Assembly: GCF_008831285.2 (NCBI RefSeq)
Contig: NC_045139.1
Span: 5,802,704 to 5,866,703 of the forward strand
Direction: 5' to 3'
DNA from: Nymphaea colorata
Lineage: Eukaryota; Streptophyta; Magnoliopsida; Nymphaeales; Nymphaeaceae
Length of the DNA stretch: 64,000 nucleotides
Positions 14,207 to 26,968 of this stretch are shown here, piece after piece. Position numbers and translations under genes: made by a program. Position 1 is the stretch's first letter. The number at the start of each line of letters is the position of its first letter. Below the pieces are notes generated by a model. That model saw only the letters and a list, made by a program, of their open reading frames with translations. It ran no database searches and was not told the DNA's origin.

Positions 14207-14574
14207 GGATGTCAATATATTCGATTTGAATCGGATATCCGACCGAACTTATCCGAAAAAATTGGATATGGAAAAAATTTTAATATATTCAAATTTGGAT
14301 TCAGATCTAGATATACATAAAATATCCGATCGGATACGGATTCGGATCGGATTCATTTTTAGACAAATATCATGTCTCCAATGCTATTAAGTTGAAAATT
14401 AACAAAATCATGTTCAAAATTCGGATTCAGATATAAATATAAAAAACGGATTCGGATTGCGAAATCGGATTTCGGATTCGGATATGAATTTTATTTTATT
14501 CGAATTCGAATCCGAATATATGAATATCTAAAAAAGCGGATATGGTTAAAGATATACCCGATCCGTTGACATCC
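14207..14574. mobile_element. Miniature inverted-repeat element, GGATGTCAA family, copy 1
   Basis: The ends GGATGTCAA and TTGACATCC are perfect 9-bp inverted repeats. The interior is dominated by cggatatccgat / ggattcggat motifs. A second copy with the same ends and motifs is at 19161-19525, and a degraded tail is visible near 25125 ('tttacatccct'). No ORF of note. Confidence 0.7.
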
Positions 14575-15613
14575 CAAGGTGGAGGTAAGTGTACGTTGTG
14601 TGGGGCGTATGCCCCACGGAGCCTACTCTAAAAACATACTTTTAATGATTGGATCTGGACAGATTTGCGTTTAATTATATGAATCTGCCCCACGAGACCT
14701 GTGTCCCGACCCGAAGGCCCACCGAAAATTTGTTACTTATATATTTGATGCCTCATAGACAAAAATTTATGGCTCCAGCCCTGTCCTAAGCGCACATGCT
14801 GAATCGATAAGCCTTTTAGACCATCTAAAAAATAATACTTAATTCACAAACTACTAACTAAAATCACATTAAAATTAAAAAAAATTTATCATAAAAAAAA
14901 AACTTGACATGTATATGGTGGTGGTGCACCAAAAGTCGGTCCCCAATAGATTACTGGTGCAAGTTTACCTAAGCCTCAACCACAACAGCATTACTTTTAA
15001 CTATATATATGTTATTTTATCATGGGCTTCAGAATCTTCAGTTATATTGTGGAAAGACTTGTTCAATGCACAATCAAGAAGGTGGTTGTTTGAAGTTACC
15101 CAACGAATCAAAGATGTAGATCGCATCCAATGTGAGGTCATTAGCAATGGGATATTCACCTGGAAATGGCATATTCTCAACCATAGAGACATTTATAAAT
15201 CGAAAAATGTCAGTCAGAATCTCCTTTCTTTACAGATGAGAGAAATAAATTGACAAAATCGATGCTTCAGAATCTTAATCAATCAAGATTCTTTGAAAAA
15301 TGGGGATATTCCCTTAAATATATATAGTTCGAGATTCGAAGTCCAATGGGTTTTCTGCATTTTAAAATTGCACTACCGTAAGCAAGGGGAGGTGAATCAG
15401 GCGATTCTAGGGTTTTGTTATTCTACTTGGAATTTGAATGCACCTAGAACAGAGTGCACCAATTTGAACAGGTTTTCCACCATTTTAGAGACCATTATTT
15501 ATATATTAAGCTCGCCGTGCACCTGGCTAGCCAGGTGGCGAGCTCGAGGGCCTAGGAGTTCGAAGAGTCCAATACTCGAGGTGCATCTCTTGGCATAATA
15601 TGATAGTAGACAT

Positions 15614-16026
15614 AGGGGTGAACATGAGCTGAGTCGAGCCCCAGTTCAGTCAACTCGAGCTCAGCTCGACTTAAGAAACCCCAAGCTCGACGGAAGTAGC
15701 TCAAGCTCGACTTGGCATTACATATTGAACTCGAGCTCGACTCGATTAAGGCTTGACAAACTCATAAACTCGTTTGAATATATCGACTTGAATAAGGCTC
15801 AACAAACTCTATTAAGACTCGAGTTCGACTCGGCAGTCACGTGTTGAGCTCGAACTCGACTCGATTATTTAAACAAGTTGATTCATGAACTCGAGCTCGA
15901 CTTGTGAAGGAAATGACTCGGTTTGAACTCGTTCAAGAACCGAGCTTTAATGAATCAAGCTCGAGTATTTCGACTCGCTATTCACCTGTATGTCTGCTCG
16001 AGTATTTCGACTCCCTATTCACCCCT
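15614..16026. mobile_element. GAGCTCGA-rich miniature element, GGGTGAAC family, intact ends
   Basis: It starts AGGGGTGAA and ends TTCACCCCT, perfect 9-bp inverted ends, with a body of gagctcgagctcgactcg-type motifs. The last 70 bp contain a short duplication of the end region ('ctcgagtatttcgactc' occurs twice). It is the same family as 8258-8725 and 25584-26014. Confidence 0.72.
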
Positions 16027-16715
16027 AAGTAAAATTTTCATCCCTGGCATTCACTTGGAAGTTTTAATTTGCAAGTATGCATGAACATGGATGTGCCTTA
16101 TACTTATTGGATGAATCATGTTTTTGTCCCATCAAGAATAAATTCATTAAATTCTAAGTCTCCAGAAAGTGGATATAAAGATTAAGTGGCAATCTCATAA
16201 AATTTCATGACCAATGCCCAATGGGAGATATAGAAAAAGTATTTATGTTGTAATCAATATATTATATTTTTTTATCTTAGGAAAGCGTGAATGCTTAAAT
16301 GAAAAGACTCTAGAGAAAAGAAGAAAACTATATATAAAGGAAAATTTCCAGAATTTGGTTTTATACCAAAATCTTATGAAATCTCTAAATTTTCTGCCCT
16401 GAAGTTGACCATGTCATAAAATTTGATGTAGAAATCAGATCCCAATGACTTCTTCACAATGCAACCACATTCACATGAGAACACTTTCCAGTGTTTTGTT
16501 GCTAACATTGGAAGACATATATTCTCATGTTTTACCAGAAGAGCAATTTTGTAATTTTTCAAGGAAAAAAAAATCATATTTTGCTTTGGTCATTTACTCC
16601 TCCCCATTCTACCATCATCCACGATAAAAAAACAGATTAAAAGAATTAATATTTAAAAGGCGTCCAATCAAAAAGATTGATGACCTTGTTTTGATGTTCT
16701 TAAATGCTAGGAGAG

Positions 16716-16719
<4 letters not shown>

Positions 16720-16806
<87 letters not shown>
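16720..16806. repeat. Long (TA)n microsatellite
   Basis: An unbroken run of about 87 bp of TA. It creates mirror ORFs of Tyr/Ile repeats on both strands, which are not genes. Confidence 0.97.
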
Positions 16807-16808
<2 letters not shown>

Positions 16809-17996
16809 GTTTTTTATATATCATTGTTGGAGATAAAAAAATTTTAGGAAAAATGATTCAATCGCCAACTTGAATCGTTCAAGAATGAAACTTAAAATAT
16901 CTCATCCCTTGATGATGTAAAATGCACAACGATATGCGTACATTCAAAGAATATGCAAAGATCTTGGACCAATCAATTGCATCGAGGAAAGGATATGCTA
17001 GATATATACAGATTCTCAGTATCTTTCTTTTTTCTTTTCTTTTCTTTTCTGCTGAATTCTCAACCCGAGTAATATCATCTTCTCTGCTTAAGATTTAAGA
17101 GAGAAAAAATCGCTAGTGACACGCTAAGATTGGGCGCTGCACCGACTAGTAACTTATATTTAATGCATATATACAACTATTTTATATTAAAAATATATAT
17201 ATGCAATTTTTAATTTCAGCCTGATTTCAGCCCAACTTTTAATTTCATAATCAAATCTAAATGCAATTTTGAAATATACAACCGAATCTGGACTATATAA
17301 TTACTACATATTAGTTAACTTTCCAAATATATGAATATTGGATACATAGTATTTATTTAAAACCGAACTTAAGTCCAATCAGATGTCACTTTAAAAATCC
17401 AAATCTGATTCGATTTTTTAATCAGATATTATCCTTTTTCCATTTTTTAAATATCATTTTTTTAGGCCATTCAATGTAGTATCAATCAGAGACATCAGAC
17501 ATTTTCTTAGATCTCTATGTTATATGAATTTCTTTTAAACAAATGAAATGGGTTCACCACCAACTATTGCCAAAAAGTGCGAGTGAGAAGAGGCATTGGG
17601 TCTTCTCTCTCTGCATTGGTGCTCTCCATCTTACATTTCTCTCTCTCTTCTTCTTCTCTTACTGAGCCCTCCTAAAATGTCAAAGCAACATGCACCAGGC
17701 ATCCATTAATGTGACCGCTTCTTTATTCAGTATCCAAGATGATGCAATATGCACAAACCAATAAATACTATAGAATATATAGAGAGCGCAGATACGAGAA
17801 TCCATAGTTTTGTTTTCTTTGAAATACTTAAATCTAGAAGGAATAGTGGAATATCCGCATATATTCCTTCCAGAAAATACCAGGATCCAAAGGGGTCAAG
17901 ATGGCAGGAGTTTTGTTTCTTCCTCTAGCAAAAAAGAGGAAAAAAGAAACTAACTAGAAACCTATTGCAGGAGTAGTTCCCAAGTAGTCATGACGG

Positions 17997-17998
<2 letters not shown>

Positions 17999-18047
<49 letters not shown>

Positions 18048-18052
18048 TACAT

Positions 18053-18111
<59 letters not shown>
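17999..18111. repeat. Compound (CT)n / (TA)n microsatellite
   Basis: About 47 bp of CT, a 7-bp spacer, then about 59 bp of TA. A further TA run is at 18340-18371. Confidence 0.95.
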
Positions 18112-18114
<3 letters not shown>

Positions 18115-18333
18115 TGGTGTTAGCTAGCTTACTTATGATAACTTGATCCATTAGCTATCTAGAGTCATCCAGCTTACTTATGATGACTGTTCGATCCATT
18201 TGTTATAGATGGTTGAGTGACAAACAAAAGGAAAAAAAAAAATTATGAACTACCACTATATCACAAAAAATGTCGATAGATGGGCCTCTTAAGTTAGTTT
18301 GGCTATTTTGGATAGTTAGATTCCTCATTCAAT

Positions 18334-18375
<42 letters not shown>

Positions 18376-19160
18376 AGAGAGAGAAATCTTTGTTAAATTA
18401 CATCGTTTGAGCATGCCTTACTAAGTCAGCTCTTTGTTAGAATGCTTGAATTTCAATTAGATAGTCTTAGCGGCAGTTAAGATAATGAAAGCATGTTTCT
18501 TTCATGAATCCATAGGAATGAGATTTAATAATATTCCTTGACCTTTCAACTAGTGGATGTCAAATTCAATAGTTTGGTCTCCAAGAGATAATGCTATTTT
18601 AAGTTCAGCACGTTTATCTAAAACGGAAATCGTTTAGATCTGAACAAAAGTATGGTTGAATTTTGTTTTTTTTAATGACTCATATTTGTATGCTTACATG
18701 TGTTTATTCGGGGTGAGTAAGAGGTTAATAATCCACCGCCCGGGCTTAAGGCCTCCCATTGCCCTTAGTGGTCCGAGAGGAATATTATTTACAGGAATCA
18801 AAGCGGGGACGCATCATCCATATGCATTCACAAGACCCAATTTTTGTAGGCAATCATGAAAGTGCAAGAGCCGAGGGTCCCTTGAAGGACTAGACGGCTG
18901 AATGAACTTTCTCTTCAACAGGAAGTTTCTCTGTTAGACCAGATTGCCATAACTTATGATGATTACACCATGTGAAAGCTCAGATTATAAGTGGGGAGGG
19001 AATATTTGGTCGAAGATCTTCATCTTAATATACTTTTTGACCTGTAAAGTGGCCAGATTAACGTTGGCATCTCTGAAGTAATATACTTACAAGGAAGCCA
19101 AAGTTGCACTGCAGAAACACATTTGGCTGCCAATTGCATAAAATATAGCATTTTGACCAG

Positions 19161-19525
19161 GGATGTCAACTGATTTGGATCCGATATTCGACCAAACCAT
19201 TCTGAAAAAATCAGATATATAAAAAAAAAATTAATATCCAATTAAGAAATCAGATCATATTTGAATTTAAGAAATGGCATCAACTGGATTCAGATTGGAG
19301 AAGATGAGATTTAGTTTTAAATAAATGGCCTATATCCAATGCTCTTAGATTTTGAAAATCACCAAGGTTCTGTTCAAATGTGAATGTAAAAAGCATATTC
19401 TAATTGTCAAATCAGATTCTGATACAACTTTTCTTTGTTCGAAATAGAACCTGAACATGTGAATATATACAAAGGAAAATACAGTTAACGGTATATCTGA
19501 TTCGAATCATACCTGTTGACATACC
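19161..19525. mobile_element. Miniature inverted-repeat element, GGATGTCAA family, copy 2
   Basis: It opens GGATGTCAAC and closes GTTGACATACC, with gattcggat / atccgat motifs inside. It is more decayed than the copy at 14207. Target duplications are not evident. Confidence 0.62.
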
Positions 19526-20537
19526 TAACGTTGACAGAGATCTTTGAGGGAGATACCACAACCTTGTTAACTACCAGAAATAGGATCTGGCACATCGAGT
19601 TTGATAATGAGTCTTGAATATTTATCGATATTGTCTGGCTTCACATGAATACCTTGCTCATTCTGTCTAGATAAAACATGTTACTGACCTAAATCCTGTA
19701 GAATGAACCACAAGCCAGATCAGGTTAATACATGATCAGAATGGTTCGCATTTCTTTTGTGAAGAAAGGCATCGAGCCCCCTTTTGAATGACATTTCTAG
19801 ATTTTTCAAGTTGGTGGTCATTTGCTGTACTCTAGTTGGTCGCCTTTGTTTGTGCATATCTCCTCTGCTTTGTTCTGGTTGTCCTCGTCATTAAAACATA
19901 AAGCGACCTCCCACTGCATGTTTGTGTTCTTGTCTTTAGTGGAAGTTCTAAAGCTCATCACATTCAAATTAGTGGGATTCATAATATCATATGCATGCAT
20001 GATTACTTTTTGGAACGATCTGAGTTGGATTAATAAGTAAAAGGAGACATCTTTAGAAAGAAAATAAACAGGAAAAGAATGATAATCTCTCACGCCATAA
20101 GTACATATTTCTTTGCAAAATAAAGAAAACCAATCGAAATTAACACTTGCATTGAATGTTAAGAGTAAAGCCATGCACTGATTCTATTCATAAGCAGATC
20201 ATGTAATATATCGATCCATAGGTCTTCGAGATATTTAAAGACCATGTTGACAGATGATATGGAGCACTGATGTATTTGTTGGTGAACCACTAGCACTAAA
20301 AAGGTTTGTACAAGAAAAACAGAAAGTCAAGGTTCAGGATCTCAAGCTGCATCTGACTCCCTATATTTAAGCTCAAGTTGCTTAGCTTACAAGCAGCTTT
20401 TAACTTGGCCAGCCAAGCCCATTTAACGAACCCATATGAGCTTATGCCGGAACTAAACCAAATGGTGAGCAACTCCAACCCCATGTCTCAATGGAGGCGT
20501 GTCGGTTAACTGGATCTAATCTAGATATTATCGCTTA

Positions 20538-20839
20538 CCTGAATATAGACAGTCAAAGTACAAACATAGGGTGGAGCTAAGAGGTCCATTCCTTGAATCT
20601 GACCATGGTTATAAATATCACCAGTATTGTGAAAATATTCCAATCTGCAAGAAAAGAAGATATTTGCAAAGTCCTACCCAAGAAAAAAGAAATAAAAAAA
20701 ACCATAACGTTACCCTCAGAAATTTATGGTCTCGAGATTTTTAACATCTTCTTCATATTTTTAAGCTTGCAATTTTTTATGTTTGTTTTCTTTATGTTTC
20801 TTAAAGGATTTTCTACTTGATTCTTTTGTATTTTTGCAA
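20538..20839 (+). repeat. 302-bp dispersed repeat, copy A (inverted partner at 42292-42592)
   Basis: From 'cctgaatatagacagtc' to 'tgtatttttgca' this stretch matches the reverse complement of 42292-42592 over its whole length with few differences. In one frame both copies read RGPFL then SDHGYKYHQYCENIPICKK without a stop, but at this level of nucleotide identity that is weak evidence for coding. Not recognised as a known family. Confidence 0.8.
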
Positions 20840-21120
20840 GAAAAGACGAGAAATTTTATCATTTTATAACTGCATTTTTTTCCCTTTATATTTTCAAGTT
20901 TGTAAAGCTTCTAAAAATTTTCTAAATTTTATCCCAAGGAAAGCCACAACTTGAAAGAAAAACTCCTAAGGTAACTGTGCACCATGCATCCGAGGAAATA
21001 TATAACTATAAAGTGGTAATAAGAAATGAGATTTATACAGACTGCTCAGTATGTACATCAAGTTCTAGGAGGGCAATCATGGATATACCTTTCGTGGACT
21101 GGACTAAAAATTTTCATCCT

Positions 21121-24100
21121 TTACATAAGATAATCATCCAGAAATGGGATGCTGAATGGCAGCTTTACAATACCAGAAGCCACGAGAAGTGCAAAAAGCC
21201 AGATAGGTAGAATTTTTAAGCCAAATAACATCAGAACCTCCTGCCCTGCACATGCAATTAGAGAGCTGTAACATTTCTACTGATACAGTAGCAACTTGCA
21301 TCCCCGTCTTAAAGAAATAGAAATGATTGTCAAACATATGCTGCACATTAGAACTCTACCAAACAACCCGTTAGATGTAGGAACTGACCAGCTTTTAGGC
21401 CTATAGCAATTTTGAGCCTTTTCCAACTCAAAATGCAAGGAAGAATGTCGAAGTGACCTCTACAACTCTTACGAAACAGCTTGCTACTTATGGCAGAATG
21501 TGTAGATGCGGATGTCATTTTGTAAATGGCAATATTCTTTAGCCCATGCAAGACTATTCTTTAGCCCATGCAAGACTACTCTTTGCCACGTAAATTAGAT
21601 CATTATACAAACTACAAGTGTCGTATAGCATCATTACAGATGCCAATATGAATAAGATAGTTACTTTTGAAAATGATACGTAAAAAAATGACTGGTATTA
21701 ACCATGCTCTTCTTCATGTCTATTTTCAACATTTTTTCTTTCTATTTTATCCTGCTTAATGAAATAAGGAAACATTAGTGGTGAGATTTAATTTTAGAAA
21801 TATCACAAACGGCGAAGCTCAGTATTATAAATGTTCTTGTTTAGAAATGATTGCCAAAAGTAATAAAAGAGTGTCTAAAATGATTCTGATAGTTGAACCT
21901 TTTCATAGATCTTTTGTTCTCGAAAAAATCATATAAAATACCTCTATAACAAATTAGTAGACTATTTAACGTAATGAATAAGTATTACACGTGAAACCAC
22001 ATTCATTTTCTTTCTGTATATATATGTTTTGATACATCAAGAACCAGATTTGAACTGGTGAAATGAAATTCAAACTCATGTAATAAGCCAAGGACTTGAA
22101 AGGATTATGTAAGAAATACCTATCCTATAGCCTTATTTACTGCACAATTTAGACAGAAATTGAATTGTGGTGCTAGCATCTAGGATAGAAAGTGGTGACG
22201 TTTTAGTTTGTAAAGGTGAAAAGATGTAAGCAAATAATGCGCTGCTGCTCCTCTTTAATGGCCGAACGGAACTTGTCTGTCCAGTCGGAAAATCTATGGA
22301 GTATTAGGGATAAAAATTTGGATAATTTTGGATGAAGAGTAATGGCTCATTTTCTTACAATTCTCAGATGTTGTAAGCAAAGAATGCACTGCTGCTCCTA
22401 TTTAATGGCCAAGGGAACTTGTCTGTTCGGAATATCTATGGAGTATTAGGGATAAAAATTTGGATAATTTTGGATGAAGAGTAATGGCTCATTTTCTTAC
22501 AATTCTCAGATGTTGTAAGCAAAGAATGCACTGCTGCTCCTATTTAATGGCCAAGGGAACTTGTCTGTTCGGAATATCTATGGAGTATTAGGGATAAAAA
22601 TTTGGATAATTTTGGATGAAGAGTAATGTCTCATTTTCTTACAATTCTCAGATGTTGTTGAAGGCCATTTTTTTGGGGAGGGCAAGAATTTTTTTTTTTT
22701 CCAAAAGAATCTAAAGCTCAACCACCTACTTCGGATAGTATATTAAACGGACAACTGGGCAAATACAGGAGGTCTGTGGGTCTGTTCTCTTAGTTACCTT
22801 CTGTTAATGCAGGGACACAAACAAACTGCTTTCTCAGATCTTAGAAAGGGGAAAGGTGCCTTTACAAGAATAAAGAATAAGAACAATATAAGCTCCATAA
22901 AATAAGTTGTCAAACTTCACCACTACAAGTAAGAAGCACAGAATTTCTAAGGAGCACTCAAGCTTATGGTTGAGATTTTGCAGGGGGAACAGAAGCTAGC
23001 ATTTCACTTCATTAACATAAGAGATAAAAGTGAAGTGTCTGATCCACCACCAATTTTCAAGTGGGAAACTATGATGTTAGCAGGATTGAATTCATAATGT
23101 CATCCCAGATTTTTTGCTTAAACTACAACATAGAGATAATAGCTTTCTGTTGTAAGATACAGAAAGTGGTCCCAATGCAAAGAGAAAGGTGAGGCAGCTA
23201 ATGTATACTCAATATTTCTACATAACCAGGTTTGTGACTTCCATTCATGTTTCTCTTCTTGTTACCAAAAAATATTGGAGAAAATCAGTACACAGTGTGT
23301 AGCTCATCAAACTCAAAATTCATGCTTCCATCATGTCGGAAGGCCAATTACAATCTCCAACTTTTACATGGTCTATCTCCAAGGATGACAAAACAGAGTT
23401 GCGAGATGATAGAAACTAAACAACATGCATCAGTTGGAGAACAAGGTATCCTGACCCGAGATATTTAAATGAGGAAAGCTGGGCACATATTCTAATGAAT
23501 GCAAATCTACAACTAAAGAAAGGAGAACAGCCAGATAAATGAAATAAAGTAATAAGGGAGCACAGCCCTTGCCAATATTAGAATGAAGAAAATTTCAACC
23601 TAATATGACCACTTCTAGAACTAAGGAAAGCAACAGCGAGATGGACAACACAGAGATCCATCTGCAATTTAACCCTATTAAACCTTTATCTCTCATAGAA
23701 TGGTGTGAGAGATAGAGAGAAATTAAGCGGTCACCGGCGTAAGACTTACCGGCCAATTAAGTTTCACCAGCGAAACAAGTACCTGTGTTGTTTGTTATTT
23801 CTTGTTCGCTCTACATATTACCTCAGACTTCATCCCCAACTTACCCGATTTGTGGTTTAATCAGACCACAACATCCTAATTCTTTTTTAAATCAATTCAA
23901 TTTGAACTTCAATTCCACATGTATTAGAACTACAAGGCATCGCGAACTTCGAGTTGCTCGCATGCATCTAGCTCGAAATGGGAAATTATATCCAAGTATA
24001 AAATAAAGAGTTTGGAGGAGATATAGAAACAAAACCACAAGCAGGTTCATTCCCAACTTATCGTTCCGTGTTTAACTTCAGACCACGACATCTCCCAAAT

Positions 24101-24654
24101 TCTTCTTAAATCAATCGTAATTCGAACGTCAATTCCAGCAATACTCAGAACAATGAATAACGGCGGGAAAGAAAAGGAATCTAATAATGGTGCAGAGGAG
24201 ACGTATCCACGTACCCGAACGACCTTCTCCCTCCGTCTTCTGAACCATCCATTCCCCAACCCCGCGAAGCCTCCGCTCGACGTCGCTCTCCTCCTGACCA
24301 ATGGGGCTCGACTGCACAATATCGATAAACCCCGGAGTTTCCTTGTTCGGCCTGAACCGCGATTTGGGCACCATGATTCCACTTTCGTTCCCAAATTCCA
24401 AATAAAAAGGAATGAAATGGATGAAATCGAAAGAAAAGGAAAAAGGGTGAGTACCTGAAATCGCGATCGCGGAACTTCCCGGCGCCGATCGCTAGCTCGA
24501 CATCGGAGACAGAGGGGCGCTTCCGCCTGCCGGAGGCCCCGTTCGCCGCGCTTCTGGGAGAGAAATGAAAGGTGGATTTAGGGTTATGGCAAGGGACTCC
24601 AAGGAGGGAAGGGGCGAAGGCGATGAAGGAGGAAGAGTTCGCTCCCGCCATCAT
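21121..24654 (-). CDS. CRR3: CRR3-like chloroplast NDH-complex protein (three exons)
   Basis: Exons: 24654..24455, 24381..24215 and 21245..21121; all phases agree, giving 163 residues. Residues 1 to about 45 are Ser/Ala/Arg-rich with few acids, like a chloroplast transit peptide. Next come RRKRPSVSDVELAIGAGKF, then the acidic EESDVERRLRGVGEWMVQKT. The last exon encodes a hydrophobic span (LKILPIWLFALLVASGIV) and a short tail ending KLPFSIPFLDDYLM. This layout (transit peptide, soluble part, one C-terminal membrane span) matches what I remember of CHLORORESPIRATORY REDUCTION 3, a thylakoid factor needed for the NDH complex. The second intron is 2,969 bp and contains a tandem repeat. The second ATG at 24651 could equally be the start. 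Exon structure is more certain than the name; a further small exon in the long intron is possible but not needed. Confidence 0.7.
22223..22657. repeat. 142-bp tandem repeat, three copies, inside an intron
   Basis: Units begin near 22223, 22371 and 22513 ('gtaagcaaagaatgcactgc' in the last two). Copies 2 and 3 are almost identical; copy 1 differs by several substitutions and a few extra bases. It lies in the long second intron of the CRR3-like gene. Confidence 0.88.
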
Positions 24655-26968
24655 CTAAGCTTCATACACTCTCCCCCTTCCACTCAGTTTTCAATATCTA
24701 ACGGCTGCAACGGATAGAATCGGATCGGTTCCACCACATCATAAGATTTGGAACACAAATCAGGACCCCATTGTAAATACAAAGCAGATTTGGACTCTTA
24801 GATCTAATTTACCCAATATTTCAAATCCGTTTAGTCATATCTGGTGAGTTGAGAAATATAAAAAAGTGGTTTGACAGGAAAAACATTTCTGTGAACCCTA
24901 CTAAGTTTTTTTTTTCGGGTTTAAATATGAAGTTTTATAACTAAATCCGAATATGATATTTGGCATTCAATAAAGATCCAAGCAAGCCGGTCGTTATCCT
25001 GCTGAATTCGAGTTCAGTTTTAATAGATAACGACTAAACTTGATCCAAGTCTAATTCTATCACTTAAAATAATATAAGTCTAATTCGTAAACATTAAATT
25101 GGACCCAAATCCAAACCGTTTACATCCCTAATATGGGTTGTGTTTGAGTTATAACAAAAAATTATCCCTTAAATAAATCTCTCTTTTTTTCATTCCATAT
25201 GAATCTCAAGCTTTAATGAGAAGATCTGGATCTAAATTTGTGGTATGGTGTTGAGATATGGACGTTTTTGTGTAATCCATAAGCTGAATCTGATAAAAAT
25301 TTGGATCCAATTATTAATCTAATTCAAATTAAATATTGTACTTTGGTAACTGAATCCAAATCTGGTACCCAAATGGGATCCGGAAATGCACGGAAACCAT
25401 TACATATAAACATTCAATGGTATGCTAGTTGGACCCCTCTCCGGTTTCTAAGAATGAGGTCCCAATCTTAATTTGGTCACATAGAATCCGTTTAGTTGAA
25501 TTCGCTAGGGACTGAATCTCACCTGAATCCCCTGTTCAGTTTTTAAGAATGAGTTCCAAATCTTAATTTGGTCGCATAGAATTATGGGTGAACAACGAGT
25601 CGAGCTACGAGCTCGACTCGTTAAAGTTCGGCTCGTGAATGAGTTCGAGCTGAGTCATTTGCTTAACAAGTTGAGCTCGAGTTCATGAGTCGATTCGTTT
25701 AATAATCGAGTTGAGTTCGAGCTCAACACGTAACTACTGAGTCGAGCTCGAGCCCTAATCGAGTTTGTCGAGCCTTAATCAATTCGATATATTGAAACGA
25801 GTTTACGAGTTTGTCGAGCCTTAATCGAATCGAGCTCGTGCTCAACACGTAACGATGAATATCAATTATAATCAAACAAGTTTGTCAAGCCTTAATTAAG
25901 TCAAACTTGAGCTCAGCATATAATTGTCGAGTCGAGCTCGAGCTGCTTCCGTCGAGCTATTCTCGAGCTCGAGCTAAATAAACTTGGGTTTGACTCGGTT
26001 CGTGTTCACCCGTCCATAGAATTTGTTTAGTTGAATCCGTTAGGGATTGAATCTTACCTGAATCCGACCCATTTTCATCCCTACCTGCAAAATAACATAT
26101 AAAGTATATATAACAGCAACCTCATCTTAAGGTTTTGAGCTTTCCTACTATATGCTATATTAATCCGACGCATAAGTGTTCATTGATTGATTGTAGCTAT
26201 TTCAAATGAGTCGAAGGCTAATTTCACTACCCGAATAAGGTTGAAGTCTTGCTTCTCTCCATTCCTATGATCAAGGCTACTTTTTATGGTTTTAGCTGAT
26301 GTCTTTGTCACACTTCAACTTGCATATCAGTGTCTATCGTTACTATAAAAGTGTCTATCGTTACTATAAGAGTTCAAAATAAAAGCTAGCGGCCTACCAA
26401 GTCTCAACCAGCTGCGCTTAAGGTAGTATTTATGCATTCAAATGTGCCCTTAAGACATGCTTACTCAAGATAGAATCATATGAAACATTATTTTCATATA
26501 TATAATAAAACAAAATATATTTTCTACTTGCAATAATAAAAGGGAAAAGTCTTTCATAAAGTGAAAATAAACTATTCAAGATGCGACTTCTGGTTTTAAA
26601 TAAAACAAGGTTTTTAATAACTACGATTTTACATAAACTAGAAAAGGTCTTGTAATTATGTTCGAGCTGATCCGATTTATGTTATCCCCATAGGATCCAA
26701 TTCGGTTTTGCATCTGATCCTCTGAGCAGATCCAGATCCCTGTCCGGAGTTGGACCCGGATTGATAACCTCAGATTCGGTCCAGCACTTCTGAGGCCACC
26801 AGAGGAGCAAACCGTGTGTTCCTTCTTTCACCACCAGGGGAAACGTAAGGACAGGATCAGAGTTCGCAGTTGGACGCAGTTCTCCAGCAAAATTATGTGC
26901 AGAATCAGATAAATGTTTGGAACAGTTGGCCTCAGAGCGAAGGCAAGTTGGTAAAGGAAGGATCGACC
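24655..26968. other. Intergenic spacer between divergent CRR3-like and DUF2854 genes
   Basis: It contains the leader of the CRR3-like gene at its left edge and, at its right edge, the DUF2854 leader. The middle is AT-rich with a direct duplication of about 90 bp (25443-25530; 25539-25583 continued at 26015-26065) interrupted by a miniature element. A 21-bp tandem duplication ('gtgtctatcgttactata') is at 26331-26371. No gene seen. Confidence 0.7.
25584..26014. mobile_element. GAGCTCGA-rich miniature element with 9-bp target duplication
   Basis: A 431-bp insertion bounded by GGGTGAAC near its left end and GTTCACCC near its right end. It is flanked on both sides by CATAGAATT (25575-25583 and 26015-26023). 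The sequence on either side is one interrupted copy of a repeat whose uninterrupted copy sits just upstream, so the insertion boundaries are internally supported. A 9-bp duplication is typical of Mutator-like elements; that class is an inference. Confidence 0.82.

Larger units (their letters stand above)
2811..20537. other. Gene-poor, repeat-rich intergenic tract
   Basis: I found no supportable gene in this stretch of about 17.7 kb. ORFs are short, start in AT-rich DNA or run over microsatellites, and show no recognisable domain. The tract holds copies of several inverted-repeat element families (listed separately), short tandem duplications, and long (TA)n, (CT)n and (GT)n runs. Unexplained ORF fragments at 13097-13300 (minus) and 14909-15253 (plus) could be relics of genes, but nothing supports an assignment. 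Confidence 0.7.

Noticed and set aside
16615-16873. Overlapping ORFs on both strands of mostly Tyr-Ile repeats
   Set aside because: Both come from one 87-bp TA run; mirror ORFs on both strands are expected.
22223-22657. Tandem repeat considered as a CRISPR-like array
   Set aside because: The units are 142 bp and contiguous without unique spacers, in a plant intron.
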